Shown one piece after another: positions 1 to 7,491 of a DNA stretch of 64,000 nt. Made by a program: the position numbers and the translations under genes. Under the pieces are notes generated by a model, which was not told the DNA's origin, ran no database searches, and worked only from the letters and a program-made list of their open reading frames with translations. Source of the DNA: Actinophytocola sp. (GTDB lineage Bacteria; Actinomycetota; Actinomycetes; Mycobacteriales; Pseudonocardiaceae); NCBI RefSeq assembly GCF_009379765.1, contig NZ_WHTD01000010.1:1-64000 (forward strand), in the 5' to 3' direction. The stretch's first letter is position 1; the number at the start of each line of letters is the position of its first letter.

Positions 1-154
1 CGAACTCGCCACCACTGGCCGCCGCATACACGGCGAGTTGTTCCAGCGAGTGTCCCTCGTTCTGCCAGGCCGCTCGCGTGAACCCGCGTGCCGTCGCCAG
101 CGGTATGGCTCCGGGGGTGGGGTCCTCGGGTAGATCGACAAGCGGCTCGCACAT
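1..154 (-). CDS. 5' end of an unrecognised protein (runs off the left edge)
   Basis: An open frame begins with ATG at 154 and stays open for 51 codons to the window edge. It starts MCEPLVDLPEDPTPGAIPLA and continues with a soluble, slightly acidic sequence without membrane segments. I do not recognise the family and only the N-terminus is visible. The start is chosen because it is the first ATG after a short spacer that contains a CATATG palindrome. The coding call rests on the continuous frame and ordinary codon use, so it could still be a chance frame. Confidence 0.5.
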   Translation of the reverse strand, partial: MCEPLVDLPEDPTPGAIPLATARGFTRAAWQNEGHSLEQLAVYAAASGGEF

Positions 155-398
155 ATGTTCAGTCTACCGAAGACCGTGCGCAATTTCCGTTGTGTGGCAA
201 GGATTTCACCCCATCGGGTCAGCATGCACCCACCGTGTCCGCTCCGACCGCGAGCGGCGGGCCGTGGTCCCGGCCACCAACCTGCCGCTTTCCCGTGGGT
301 TGGCGCGACACTCGGTCTGAATACACGGAAGTGCCTGTCCTGCAAGGGGAAAATCGGGATTGCGACGGTCCGAGGTCTGGCGCAGACCGGTCGGGTGT

Positions 399-515
399 GG
401 GCTCGAGCGGGCGCTCTCGGCGGCGTTGAGGCCATGGCGACCGCGGTTGGCGGCGCATGGACCCGGGCAAGATCGTGGCCGACCTGGCGATCGCGGTCAC
501 GCCGCGCAAGCAGCG
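399..515 (+). pseudogene. IS1380-type transposase N-terminal remnant
   Basis: Within the 426-base stretch between the first gene and the MFS gene, one plus-strand frame reads GLERALSAALRPWRPRLAAH. A one-base shift then gives MDPGKIVADLAIAV. Together they match the N-terminal pattern I know from IS1380-family transposases (a GL.RALS..L.PWR segment followed by HDPGKI..DLA). Only about 40 codons remain, with a frameshift inside and nothing recognisable on either side. It is best read as the scar of a former insertion next to the arsenic island. The rest of 155-580 shows no gene. Confidence 0.45.
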
Positions 516-580
516 GCCGGGGTCGCTGACCGGCGCGTGCGGCGGAGTGCGGAGCAGGTGCCCGATCGGCCCGACGACGT

Positions 581-1807
581 TCATGAGAGTTCCTTGTGGA
601 GCTTGGGAACGGTCAAGTTGGCGAGCGCGGCGGCCACCGCCGCGAGTGCGCCGAGGATCAGGAAGGTCGTGCTGTAGCTGCCGAGCAGGTCGGCGGTCGC
701 GGCGCCGGCGAACGGAGCCAGCGCCATGGTGATCGTCATCGGGGCGGACAGCAGACCGGTGAGGTGGCCGTAGTACCGGCGACCCCAGCGGTCGGTGACC
801 GCGGTGGCCTGCAGAAGGGTGAACACCCCACGCGCCATGCCGGCCACCACCGCGCCGGCGACCAACGTGACCACGGTGGTGAGCACGCCGAGCAGCGCGG
901 TGGTCACCGCGATCGCGAGCAGGATCGCCACCGTCCGGGCGAGCACGCTGGTGCGGCGGACGATCGTGGCGTAGCCGAGCCGGCCGACGACCTGGCCGGC
1001 GCCACCGAGCCCCAGCGCGACCGCGGCAACCCCCGTCGAGATGCCGCGCTCGGCGAGCAGCGGCACCAGGTTGATCACCGCGGCGAACGTGGCGAGTGCG
1101 GTCAGGCTCAGCGCCACGGCCAATGTGACGAACGCACCGCTGCGGGCGGTCTGCCGCGGATCGGTGTCGACGGGGCCGGGTTCGGGACGTGGCGGCCAGG
1201 GCTGGCGCAGACCGAACCAGTGCGCCGGAATCGTGACCACCGCGAGGATCCCGGCGAGCACCAGATAGGTGGCGCGCCAGTCCAGGTGCGCGGCGAGCAC
1301 GGCGGTCAGTGGGGCGAACACGGTGCTCGCCAGCCCGCCCGCGAGGGTAAGGATCGTGAGCGCCCGCACCGGGTCGGGGCCGTGCCAGCGGGTCAGCGCG
1401 GCGAACGCGGGCGGGTAGAGCACCGCCCCCATCGCCACCCCGACCGCCAGCCAGGCGGCGAGGAACCAGGCCAGGTTCTGCGCCGTCGCGACCGCCACCA
1501 CCGCCGGCACGGCGAGCACCGACCCGGCGGTCATCACGGCCCGCGGGCCGTGCCGGTCGAGATGGCGGCCGATCGGGATCCCGACCAGCGCGGCCACCAG
1601 CTGGCTGGCCGACAGCGCGGCGGTGATCGCCGCGGTGGACCAGCCGGTGGCCGCGGTGATGTCGCCTGCCAGCACGGGAAAGGCGTAGTAGAGCACACCC
1701 CAGCTGGTGACCTGGGTCGTGCACAGGGTCGCGAGCACCACCCGCTTCCCCGTGCGCGACACCTCCCCCGGCGCGGTGGTCCTCGTGCCGCCGCGCGGAC
1801 CGGTCAC
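581..1807 (-). CDS. MFS transporter in the arsenic-type operon
   Basis: Major facilitator superfamily exporter of about 408 residues with roughly 12 hydrophobic segments in the inner membrane. The first conserved stretch is TQVTSWGVLYYAFPVLAGDI and the family loop signature appears as GRHLDRHGPRAVM between helices 2 and 3. The GTG at 1807 overlaps the stop of the upstream flavoprotein gene (GTGA), so the two are translationally coupled; an alternative GTG lies at 1762. Being third in a minus-strand arsR-arsO-MFS unit suggests it exports an arsenical or its oxidised product. The substrate is inferred from context only, since MFS sequence alone does not reveal it. It is not of the ArsB or Acr3 type. 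Confidence 0.8.
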   Translation of the reverse strand: MTGPRGGTRTTAPGEVSRTGKRVVLATLCTTQVTSWGVLYYAFPVLAGDITAATGWSTAAITAALSASQLVAALVGIPIGRHLDRHGPRAVMTAGSVLAVPAVVAVATAQNLAWFLAAWLAVGVAMGAVLYPPAFAALTRWHGPDPVRALTILTLAGGLASTVFAPLTAVLAAHLDWRATYLVLAGILAVVTIPAHWFGLRQPWPPRPEPGPVDTDPRQTARSGAFVTLAVALSLTALATFAAVINLVPLLAERGISTGVAAVALGLGGAGQVVGRLGYATIVRRTSVLARTVAILLAIAVTTALLGVLTTVVTLVAGAVVAGMARGVFTLLQATAVTDRWGRRYYGHLTGLLSAPMTITMALAPFAGAATADLLGSYSTTFLILGALAAVAAALANLTVPKLHKELS

Positions 1808-3134
1808 CGCGCCGACGGCGCCGACAAGGTCAGCATCTCCGGCGCCGCAACCGGACCGCAGCAACCACCCGACTGGTCCTGCGCGGGATCGTCGAACACG
1901 CCCGCGCCCCCGCACACCCCGGTCTCCGGCAGCACCAGCTCGACCCGCTCCGCGGCCGCATGGTCGCCGGAGATCGCGGCGACGATCGAGCGGACCTGCT
2001 CGTATCCGGTCATCGCCAGGAAGGTCGGTGCGCGGCCGTAGCTCTTCATGCCCGCGAGGTACACATCGGGCTCGGGGTGTGCCAGCTCCTTGACGCCGTG
2101 CGGGTACACGGTGCCGCAGGAGTGGACGTTCGGGTCGATGAGTGGCGCCAGGGCGACCGGCGCCTGCAGCGTCGCGTCCAGCTCCAGGCGCAGCTCCGAG
2201 AGCCACGACAGGTCCGGCCGGAACCCGGCCAGCACCACTACCTGGTCCACATCGGACACCCGCTGCCCGTTGCCGGACAACAGAACGAGGCGTCCTGCGT
2301 CATCGCGCTCGACGGCCTCAGTCCGAAACCCCGTCACCACCTGGACATGGCCAGCGGCCACCGAACCCCGCGCGCGCCGGCCGAGCGCGCCGCGCGCCGG
2401 CAGCTGGTCGGCATCGCCGCCGCCGAAGGCGTCACCCACGACGCCCCGGCGTAGCACCCAACTGATCCGCGTCCCCGTGTCGGCCAGGTCGGCGAGCGCG
2501 ACCAGCGCGGTCAACGCCGAGTGTCCACTGCCGACCACCGCGACATGCTTGCCCGCGTACCGGGCCCGCACTGCCAGGTCCGACAGGTCCGGCACTCGAT
2601 ACGAGACCCGATCCGCCGCCGCGTGCTCGCCGAGCGCGGGCAGCCCGTCGCCGCCCACGGGTTCGGCGTGCCCCAGGTCCCCGACGCGTCGACCACGGCC
2701 CGGGCATTGACCCGCTCCTCGCGACCGTCCAGCTGTCGGATGTGGACGGTCAACGGCTCGGTGTCCCGGCCGGCGTCGACCACCCGGTCGCGCCCCCGCC
2801 GCGCCACCCCGATGACCTCGGCGCCGAACCGGACCCGCTCCCGCAACACGGCGGCGAGCGGCCGCAGGTAGCGGCTCGCCCACTCCTCACCCGTCGGGTA
2901 GCCCTCGCCGCCCGGCCGGACCCAGCCCGTGGTCTCGAGCAGCCGGCCAGCAGCGGGCGCGACGAGTTCGGACCAGGGCGAGAACAGCCGCACGTGGTGC
3001 CACTGCGCCACGGCCGCACCGGCCTGATCCGCCTTCTCCAGCACCAACGGCTCCAGCCCACGCCCGACCAGCTCGGCCGCCGCCGCCAGACCCACCGGCC
3101 CAGCCCCGACCACCACCACGGGAAGCTCCGACAT
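1804..3134 (-). pseudogene. arsO: ArsO-like FAD/NAD(P) flavoprotein, interrupted by a frameshift
   Basis: About 444 residues in two overlapping frames. The N-terminal half starts MSELPVVVVGAGPVGLAAAA (Rossmann FAD site GAGPVG) and runs to DASGTWGTPNP. The C-terminal half continues in the next frame with GGDGLPALGEHAAADRV, a second nucleotide-binding motif (VVGSGHSAL) and YLAGMKSYGRAPTF. The frame change sits near 2655-2662, where a run of C bases could have gained or lost one. The C-terminal tail carries CGGAG and GGCCGP, an added Cys-Cys pair like those in its neighbours. Flavin monooxygenases called ArsO occur beside arsR in streptomycete ars clusters; their reaction is not settled. ATG 3134 follows GGAGTTGA. 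The frameshift could be real decay or a sequencing error. Confidence 0.7.
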
Positions 3135-3208
3135 CACTCAACTCCATTCATCGATCCCACTCGATTAACTGCGGCCGACAGTATCGACCATGTTCGATGA
3201 ACGCAACC

Positions 3209-3224
3209 ATCGATTCGAATCGAT
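3209..3224. promoter_or_regulatory. Operator-like palindrome ATCGATTCGAATCGAT upstream of arsO
   Basis: A perfect 16-base palindrome lies in the gap between arsR and the arsO-like gene, about 75 bases before the arsO start. The bases after it (TATCGG) are also similar to those following a second copy at 5147-5162 in front of the ArsR-GNAT gene. Shared, symmetrical and located only before two genes of the island, it is a good candidate binding site for one of the two ArsR-type proteins. No experimental support is available here. Confidence 0.6.
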
Positions 3225-3240
3225 TATCGGCCGCGTGCTC

Positions 3241-3609
3241 CTACGCCGGGGCGAGCCCAGGCGTGTCGAGCAGGGCGGACAGCCGCTCGAAGACCTCCGG
3301 CCGTGGCCAGTAGTACACCCACGTGCCTCGCCGCTGACTGTCCACCAAACCCGCCTCACGCAGCACCTTGAGGTGGTGCGAGATGGTCGGCTGGGTCAGG
3401 TCGAACGCCGCGGTCAGATCGCAGACGCACACCTCGCCGCCGGCCGAGGTGATCAGCGACAGCAGCCGAAGCCGAACCGGGTCGCCCAGCGCCTTGAACA
3501 TCCGGGCCACGGAGTCCGCCTGGTCGACCGCGAGCGGCGCGGCCGTCAGCGGCGCACAGCACCCGCCGATCTCGACCCGCACGTCCTCGGCCACATCCTG
3601 GTTCGACAT
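3241..3609 (-). CDS. arsR: ArsR-family arsenical-responsive repressor
   Basis: Small winged-helix repressor of 122 residues. The helix-turn-helix reads DLTQPTISHHLKVLREAGLV. Candidate metal-binding cysteines are C17-C18 in the N-terminal GGCCAP and C61 and C63 in EVCVCDL at the start of the recognition region. The combination of an N-terminal Cys pair plus a Cys in the EVCVCDL helix is like the Corynebacterium ArsR type, where As(III) binds Cys pairs near the N-terminus. It would repress the arsO-MFS genes downstream and possibly the divergent peptide-peptidase operon, with release by As(III) or an organoarsenical. ATG 3609 is the only good start. Confidence 0.88.
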   Translation of the reverse strand: MSNQDVAEDVRVEIGGCCAPLTAAPLAVDQADSVARMFKALGDPVRLRLLSLITSAGGEVCVCDLTAAFDLTQPTISHHLKVLREAGLVDSQRRGTWVYYWPRPEVFERLSALLDTPGLAPA

Positions 3610-3731
3610 ACTTCTATATTGACACTCATCGAAGCAACGGGCAAGCTGGCCTCGTGCGGCTGCTTAGACAGCCATCTAATCAGAGCCCTGGACCGCGCCC
3701 GCGGTCATCGCATCGACACGAGGAGTGGGAC
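3610..3731. promoter_or_regulatory. Divergent promoter region between arsR and the Cys-rich peptide gene
   Basis: The 122-base gap separates two divergent units and must hold both promoters. It contains TATATTGACACTCATCG near 3612 and the inverted repeat TTAGACAGCCATCTAA at 3664-3679 (arms TTAGA/TCTAA, spacer six). These A/T-rich elements stand out from the GC-rich surroundings. Either could be an ArsR operator; the exact promoter elements cannot be assigned by eye. Confidence 0.5.
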
Positions 3732-3965
3732 ATGAGCACGGACGCGACACCTGGCGGCTTCGTCGGCGACCCCGCCGAGGCCTTCACCCCGCCGGCCGTC
3801 GGTGGCTGTTGCGGCGGCACCGTTGCGGCCGGGACCGGCACCGCCGGGACCGGTTCGGCGGCGGGCGGCTGCTGCGGTAGCGCCGAGGCCACCGCCGCGG
3901 GCGAGTGCTGCACGCCGGCCGCTCGCACGGAAGCCGTCGACGCCGGTGCCGGGTGCTGCGGATGA
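3732..3965 (+). CDS. Small protein with four Cys-Cys pairs (probable arsenical/metal binder)
   Basis: A 77-residue protein made of Gly/Ala/Thr-rich linkers punctuated by four Cys pairs (GGCCGG, GGCCGS, GECCTP and a C-terminal GCCG). It has no signal peptide or membrane segment. The start ATG at 3732 follows a strong AGGAGTGG. Its stop overlaps the start of the M28 peptidase (ATGA at 3962), so both are made together. The same CC spacing occurs in the neighbouring ArsR, ArsO-like tail and ArsR-GNAT. Binding of trivalent arsenic, as carrier, buffer or peptide conjugate, is inferred from cysteine content and context. I know of no characterised family for it. It could also be a substrate of the coupled peptidase. 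Confidence 0.75.
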   Translation: MSTDATPGGFVGDPAEAFTPPAVGGCCGGTVAAGTGTAGTGSAAGGCCGSAEATAAGECCTPAARTEAVDAGAGCCG

Positions 3966-5140
3966 AGCCGCGAGTGGGGTCGGCGCCGGTCGCCGACCCC
4001 GGCCCGGCCGAGCTCGACGCCGCTCGGATGACCGCCACCGTCTCCCACCTCGCCGCCGACGCGTTCACCGGTCGCCGGGTCGGGACCTCCGGCGGGCGAG
4101 CGGCCGCGGACTGGCTCGCCGGACAACTGGCCGAGCTCGGAGCGACGGTGAGCATGGAGAAGTTCCCGGTCGCGGCGGTGCGGGAGCTGTACGCGACGCC
4201 AACCCTGCGCTGGTGGGACGAACCGCTCGTCCACCGGCGGGACTTCGCGGAGCACCTTGCCTCGGCCGACCTGCCCACCCCGCACACGGGCGCCCTGGCC
4301 ATCGAACCGGTGCGCGGGTGCTGGGTGCTGGCCGCCGCGGCCGACCACGACCTCGCCGCCCGGGCCGGTGCGGCCGGCGCCCTGGGGCTGCTGGTGCCCC
4401 GCGGTGTCGACGCCGAGGGCTGGATGCCGAAGATGATCGCCGGCCCGCCCCCGCTCGCGCTCCCGATCCTCGCCGTGCGGACGGATCTCCACGCGCGGAT
4501 GGTCGCCGAGCTGGGCGAGGTGGTCGCGTCGATGCCGTTGCGCACGGTCGCGGCAACCGGCACCAACGTGCACGGCATCGTCGCGAAACCCGCGGACGGG
4601 GCCGTGTCGGTACTGCTGACCGCGCACTACGACGGTGTCGGCGACGACCCGGACCAGCGACTGCCCGCCGCCGGCGACAACGCCTCGGGCGTGGCGGTCG
4701 TCCTCGAGGCCACGCGCCTGCTCGCGACATCACGACCCGCCGGGTTCGGCCTCGCGGTCGCGCTGCTCGATGCCGAGGAAGCAGGTGCGCACGGCTCCGC
4801 GCACCACGCCGCCCAGCTACCCGCGGAGACCAATGTGATCAACATCGACGGCGCCGCCGCGCTCGACGACGCGGCCGCAGTGGAGGCCGGCGGCCCGGCG
4901 CAGTCGCTGCTCGCCGCGCTGGACCGCGCCGGCCGCGAGGTGGGAGTGCCGCTGCGCGCCGGGTCGATGGCCTCGGACAACCGCCGCTACGCCGCCGCGG
5001 GCCTGCCCGCGATCGGCATCGGCATGGGCATCCCCGGCTACCAGACCCCCGCCGAAACCCCTGACCGCGTCGACCCCGCCACGCTCACCACCGCGGCCCG
5101 CCTGCTGGTAGCCACGGTTCGCCGGCTCACTATCGATTGA
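3962..5140 (+). CDS. M28-type metallopeptidase coupled to the Cys-rich peptide
   Basis: A 392-residue protein with the M28 aminopeptidase core in its second half: TAHYDGVGD near residue 220, GDNASGVAVVLEA near 239, the catalytic and metal pair in LLDAEEAG near 271, and NIDGAA near 295. The usual last zinc ligand, the His of a YHTP-like motif, is replaced by Gln in GYQTPAETPDRVD near 359. No signal peptide is visible, so it is probably cytoplasmic. The start at 3962 overlaps the stop of the Cys-rich gene. M28 enzymes remove N-terminal amino acids or cleave small amide substrates. Here the plausible targets are the Cys-rich peptide, a thiol-arsenic conjugate or a peptide-linked arsenical. The lost His makes normal two-zinc chemistry uncertain. 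Confidence 0.75.
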   Translation: MKPRVGSAPVADPGPAELDAARMTATVSHLAADAFTGRRVGTSGGRAAADWLAGQLAELGATVSMEKFPVAAVRELYATPTLRWWDEPLVHRRDFAEHLASADLPTPHTGALAIEPVRGCWVLAAAADHDLAARAGAAGALGLLVPRGVDAEGWMPKMIAGPPPLALPILAVRTDLHARMVAELGEVVASMPLRTVAATGTNVHGIVAKPADGAVSVLLTAHYDGVGDDPDQRLPAAGDNASGVAVVLEATRLLATSRPAGFGLAVALLDAEEAGAHGSAHHAAQLPAETNVINIDGAAALDDAAAVEAGGPAQSLLAALDRAGREVGVPLRAGSMASDNRRYAAAGLPAIGIGMGIPGYQTPAETPDRVDPATLTTAARLLVATVRRLTID

Positions 5141-5146
5141 CGCATC

Positions 5147-5162
5147 ATCGATCCGTATCGAT
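5147..5162. promoter_or_regulatory. Second ATCGAT-type operator upstream of the ArsR-GNAT gene
   Basis: ATCGATCCGTATCGAT followed by AATCGG ends 10 bases before the ATG of the ArsR-GNAT gene. It matches the palindrome at 3209-3224 at 14 of 16 positions, with similar downstream bases. Its position so close to the start fits autorepression of the fusion gene. Confidence 0.55.
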
Positions 5163-5172
5163 AATCGGCGGC

Positions 5173-6039
5173 ATGACGACCACCGCCCCACCCGCACAGG
5201 TTCTCCCGGAGCAGGAGGCCGCGACCTACGCCGAGTGGTTCGCCAGCCTTTCGGAGCCGACCCGGGTGCGCCTGCTGCACGTCGTCGCCACCACACCCGG
5301 CGGGATCACCGTGGGCGCGCTGACCGACCTGCTGGGCATCAGCCAGTCCACCTGCTCCCACCACGTCCGCAAGCTCGCCGACGTCGGCTTCCTGCTGCTG
5401 CACAAGGAAGGCACCAGCACCAGGGTGACCGTCAACCAGGCCTGCTGCGTCGGCCTGCCGCACGCCGCCGACGCCGTGATGGGGCTGCTCGCACCCCGCC
5501 CCTGCTGCCCCGCCGACGTGCCGGACGACGTCACCGTCCGCGCGCTCGAGCCCGCCGACTGGGCCGCGGTGCGCCGCATCCACGCCGAGGGCATCGGCAC
5601 AGGTGTCGCCACCTTCGAGACCGCAGTCCCCAGCCGCGCGTCGCTGGACGCCAGGTGGCTGCCCGACCACCGGTGGGTCGCCGAGCTCGGCCAAGGCGGC
5701 ACCCGCGAGGTCGTCGGCTGGACCGCGCTGTCCCCCGTCTCGGCCCGCGAGTGCTACGCAGGCGTCGCCGAGAGCTCGATCTACGTCGCCGACGGCCACC
5801 GCGGCCGCGGCATCGGCAAAGCCCTCATCCGCCAGCAGGTCCTCGCCGCCGACGAGGCCGGCCTGTGGACCCTGCAGACCGCGATCTTCACCGAGAACCG
5901 CGCCAGCATCGCCCTGCACCACTCGGCCGGCTACCGCACCGTCGGCGTGCGAGAGCGGATCGCCCAGCTGGGCGACACCTGGCACGACACCGTCCTCGTC
6001 GAACGCCGCGCCGACTCCGTCGCCGGCCCCGCCTGCTGA
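5173..6039 (+). CDS. arsN: ArsR-GNAT fusion (ArsN-like acetyltransferase with its own repressor domain)
   Basis: A 288-residue two-domain protein. Residues 15-90 form an ArsR-type winged helix (GISQSTCSHHVRKLADVGFL), followed by Cys pairs C91-C92 (QACCVG) and C111-C112 (PRPCCPAD). Residues 119-285 form a GNAT domain with the acetyl-CoA loop GHRGRGIGKALI and TENRASIALHHSAGY. Free-standing ArsN1 proteins acetylate the amino group of arsinothricin, a natural organoarsenical antibiotic, and ArsR-ArsN fusions have been described in arsenic gene clusters. The fusion suggests one polypeptide that senses an arsenical and detoxifies it. ATG 5173 sits just after the shared palindrome. Substrate specificity is inferred from family. 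Confidence 0.85.
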   Translation: MTTTAPPAQVLPEQEAATYAEWFASLSEPTRVRLLHVVATTPGGITVGALTDLLGISQSTCSHHVRKLADVGFLLLHKEGTSTRVTVNQACCVGLPHAADAVMGLLAPRPCCPADVPDDVTVRALEPADWAAVRRIHAEGIGTGVATFETAVPSRASLDARWLPDHRWVAELGQGGTREVVGWTALSPVSARECYAGVAESSIYVADGHRGRGIGKALIRQQVLAADEAGLWTLQTAIFTENRASIALHHSAGYRTVGVRERIAQLGDTWHDTVLVERRADSVAGPAC

Positions 6040-6161
6040 CCGTCGCGTGAGGACGCCCCGAGGAGAGCGGAGTGAAGGTCGTGGTGGACGACCTCGAGCA
6101 CATCGTTCGTTCATGACGAGGGTGCTCCGACGATGACTCGGCTCCCGCGACGGCGTCGGTG

Positions 6162-7382
6162 ATGGCGTCCAGCACCGGCGGTCGGCGGTCGTGGAGCGTC
6201 CCGGCATGGGTGCGGCGCCCTCGAGCACAGTCGCTCGCCTATCCCGTACTGCTCATCCTGAGCGCGGTCGACTCCGCCGGCTACAGCGTGATCGCCCCGA
6301 CCCTGCCCACCCTGGCCGAGCGCCACCACGCCGGCCCCGCCGTCATCGGCGCACTGGCCAGCACCTTCCCCCTCACGATGATGGTCGGGTTCGCCGCCGC
6401 CGGACGCCTCGTCCGCGCCGGCCGCACCCGCACCACCCTGCTCACCGCCATCGCGCTGGCCGCGGCCGGCGCGATGCTGTTCGCGACCGCACCCGGGCTC
6501 CCCGCGCTGTTCGCCGCCCGCGCCCTGATGGGCCTGGGCTCCGGCGGACTCTGGATCGGCGTCACCTTCGCGACCCTGGCCTACTGGCCCGGCCAGGAGT
6601 ACCTGTGCATGAGCCGCATCTACGCCGCCTACTCCGCCGGTGCCCTCCTCGGCCCGATGCTCGGCGCACTCGGCGGCACCGCCGCGCCGTTCCTCACCTA
6701 CGCCCTGCTGCTCGCGATCGTCGCCCCCGCCGCGGCCGCCCTCCCGAAGCCGGCGGCCGACCAGTTCCACCCCGACCGCGCCGCGCTGCGCACCCGAGGA
6801 TTCTGGGTCTCCGCCATCGGGATCATGCTCGCGATCCTGGCCACCGGCGCGCTCGACGGCGTCCTCCCCCTCCACTTCGCCGACCGACTCTCCCAGACCG
6901 GCATCGGCCTGACCTACCTCGGCGTCGGCGCGCTGATCGCGATCGGCTCCGCCGCCGCCGGCCACCAACCACCCGCCCGCATGCTCATCGCCGGCGCAGC
7001 AGCCATCACCACCGGACTCACCCTCACCGGCGCCACCACCACCTACGCCCCCTGGGCAGCCGGCCTGCTCCTGATCGGCCTCGGCGCCGGCGCCGCCCAA
7101 ACCGGCGCCACCGGCCTGCTCCTGGCCGCCGTCCCGACCAACCGCATCGTCACCGCCATGGTCGTCTGGTCCCAACTCGGCATCCTCGGCTACCTCGCCG
7201 GCCCCGCCCTCGGCGGACTCCTCGCCCAACACCTCGGCTACGCAGCCCTCGGCCTCCTCCCCGCCGCCACCCTCGCCCTACTCGCGTTGGTCGCCGGATC
7301 CACAAAGGTCTCGTCCGCTGCTCGGACTCCACATCCGCCGCCCGCGCCACCGCCTCGGCGTCAGCCGCCCGGTCATCGATGA
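6162..7382 (+). CDS. MFS transporter downstream of the ArsR-GNAT gene
   Basis: About 406 residues with 12 predicted membrane helices, starting with the typical SLAYPVLLILSAVDSAGYSV. Helices 2-3 are linked by GRLVRAGRTRTTLL, a variant of the MFS loop signature. The last 30 residues are an unusual Pro/Arg-rich tail (PPPAPPPRRQPPGHR) unlike the family, so the original 3' end may have been replaced near 7300, next to a repeat. It is probably an exporter of the compound handled by the island. Between 6040 and 6161 there is only a 14-codon frame (GTG 6072) with a good ribosome site and no recognisable product. The GTG at 6159 is an alternative start. Confidence 0.75.
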   Translation: MASSTGGRRSWSVPAWVRRPRAQSLAYPVLLILSAVDSAGYSVIAPTLPTLAERHHAGPAVIGALASTFPLTMMVGFAAAGRLVRAGRTRTTLLTAIALAAAGAMLFATAPGLPALFAARALMGLGSGGLWIGVTFATLAYWPGQEYLCMSRIYAAYSAGALLGPMLGALGGTAAPFLTYALLLAIVAPAAAALPKPAADQFHPDRAALRTRGFWVSAIGIMLAILATGALDGVLPLHFADRLSQTGIGLTYLGVGALIAIGSAAAGHQPPARMLIAGAAAITTGLTLTGATTTYAPWAAGLLLIGLGAGAAQTGATGLLLAAVPTNRIVTAMVVWSQLGILGYLAGPALGGLLAQHLGYAALGLLPAATLALLALVAGSTKVSSAARTPHPPPAPPPRRQPPGHR

Positions 7383-7413
7383 TCGAGTAGTAGGTGGTGA
7401 CCGTGGTCCCGCC

Positions 7414-7481
7414 ACCCGGTACGAGGACGAACCGGCGCCTTGCCAGCAGAAACCTGGATCCGCCGATATAAGCAACAGACT
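7414..7481 (+). repeat. 68-base repeat, copy A (inverted partner at 12028-12095)
   Basis: The first 45 bases are identical to the reverse complement of 12051-12095 and the last 12 (AAGCAACAGACT) also match; overall 62 of 68 positions agree. It lies after the MFS gene in non-coding DNA. Two matching copies facing each other, 4.6 kb apart, suggest leftovers of the same mobile element or a recombination target. I cannot name the element. Confidence 0.7.
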
Positions 7482-7491
7482 TCGCGGAACG

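Noticed and set aside
219..1724. 501-codon minus-strand frame overlapping the MFS gene
   Set aside because: It is another frame of the MFS gene, Arg/Gly-rich and without membrane helices; only the frame ending at 581 gives a real transporter.
6072..6116. 14-codon frame with a good ribosome site between the ArsR-GNAT and MFS genes
   Set aside because: Too short to support as a gene; it may be a leader peptide or the start of a lost gene.
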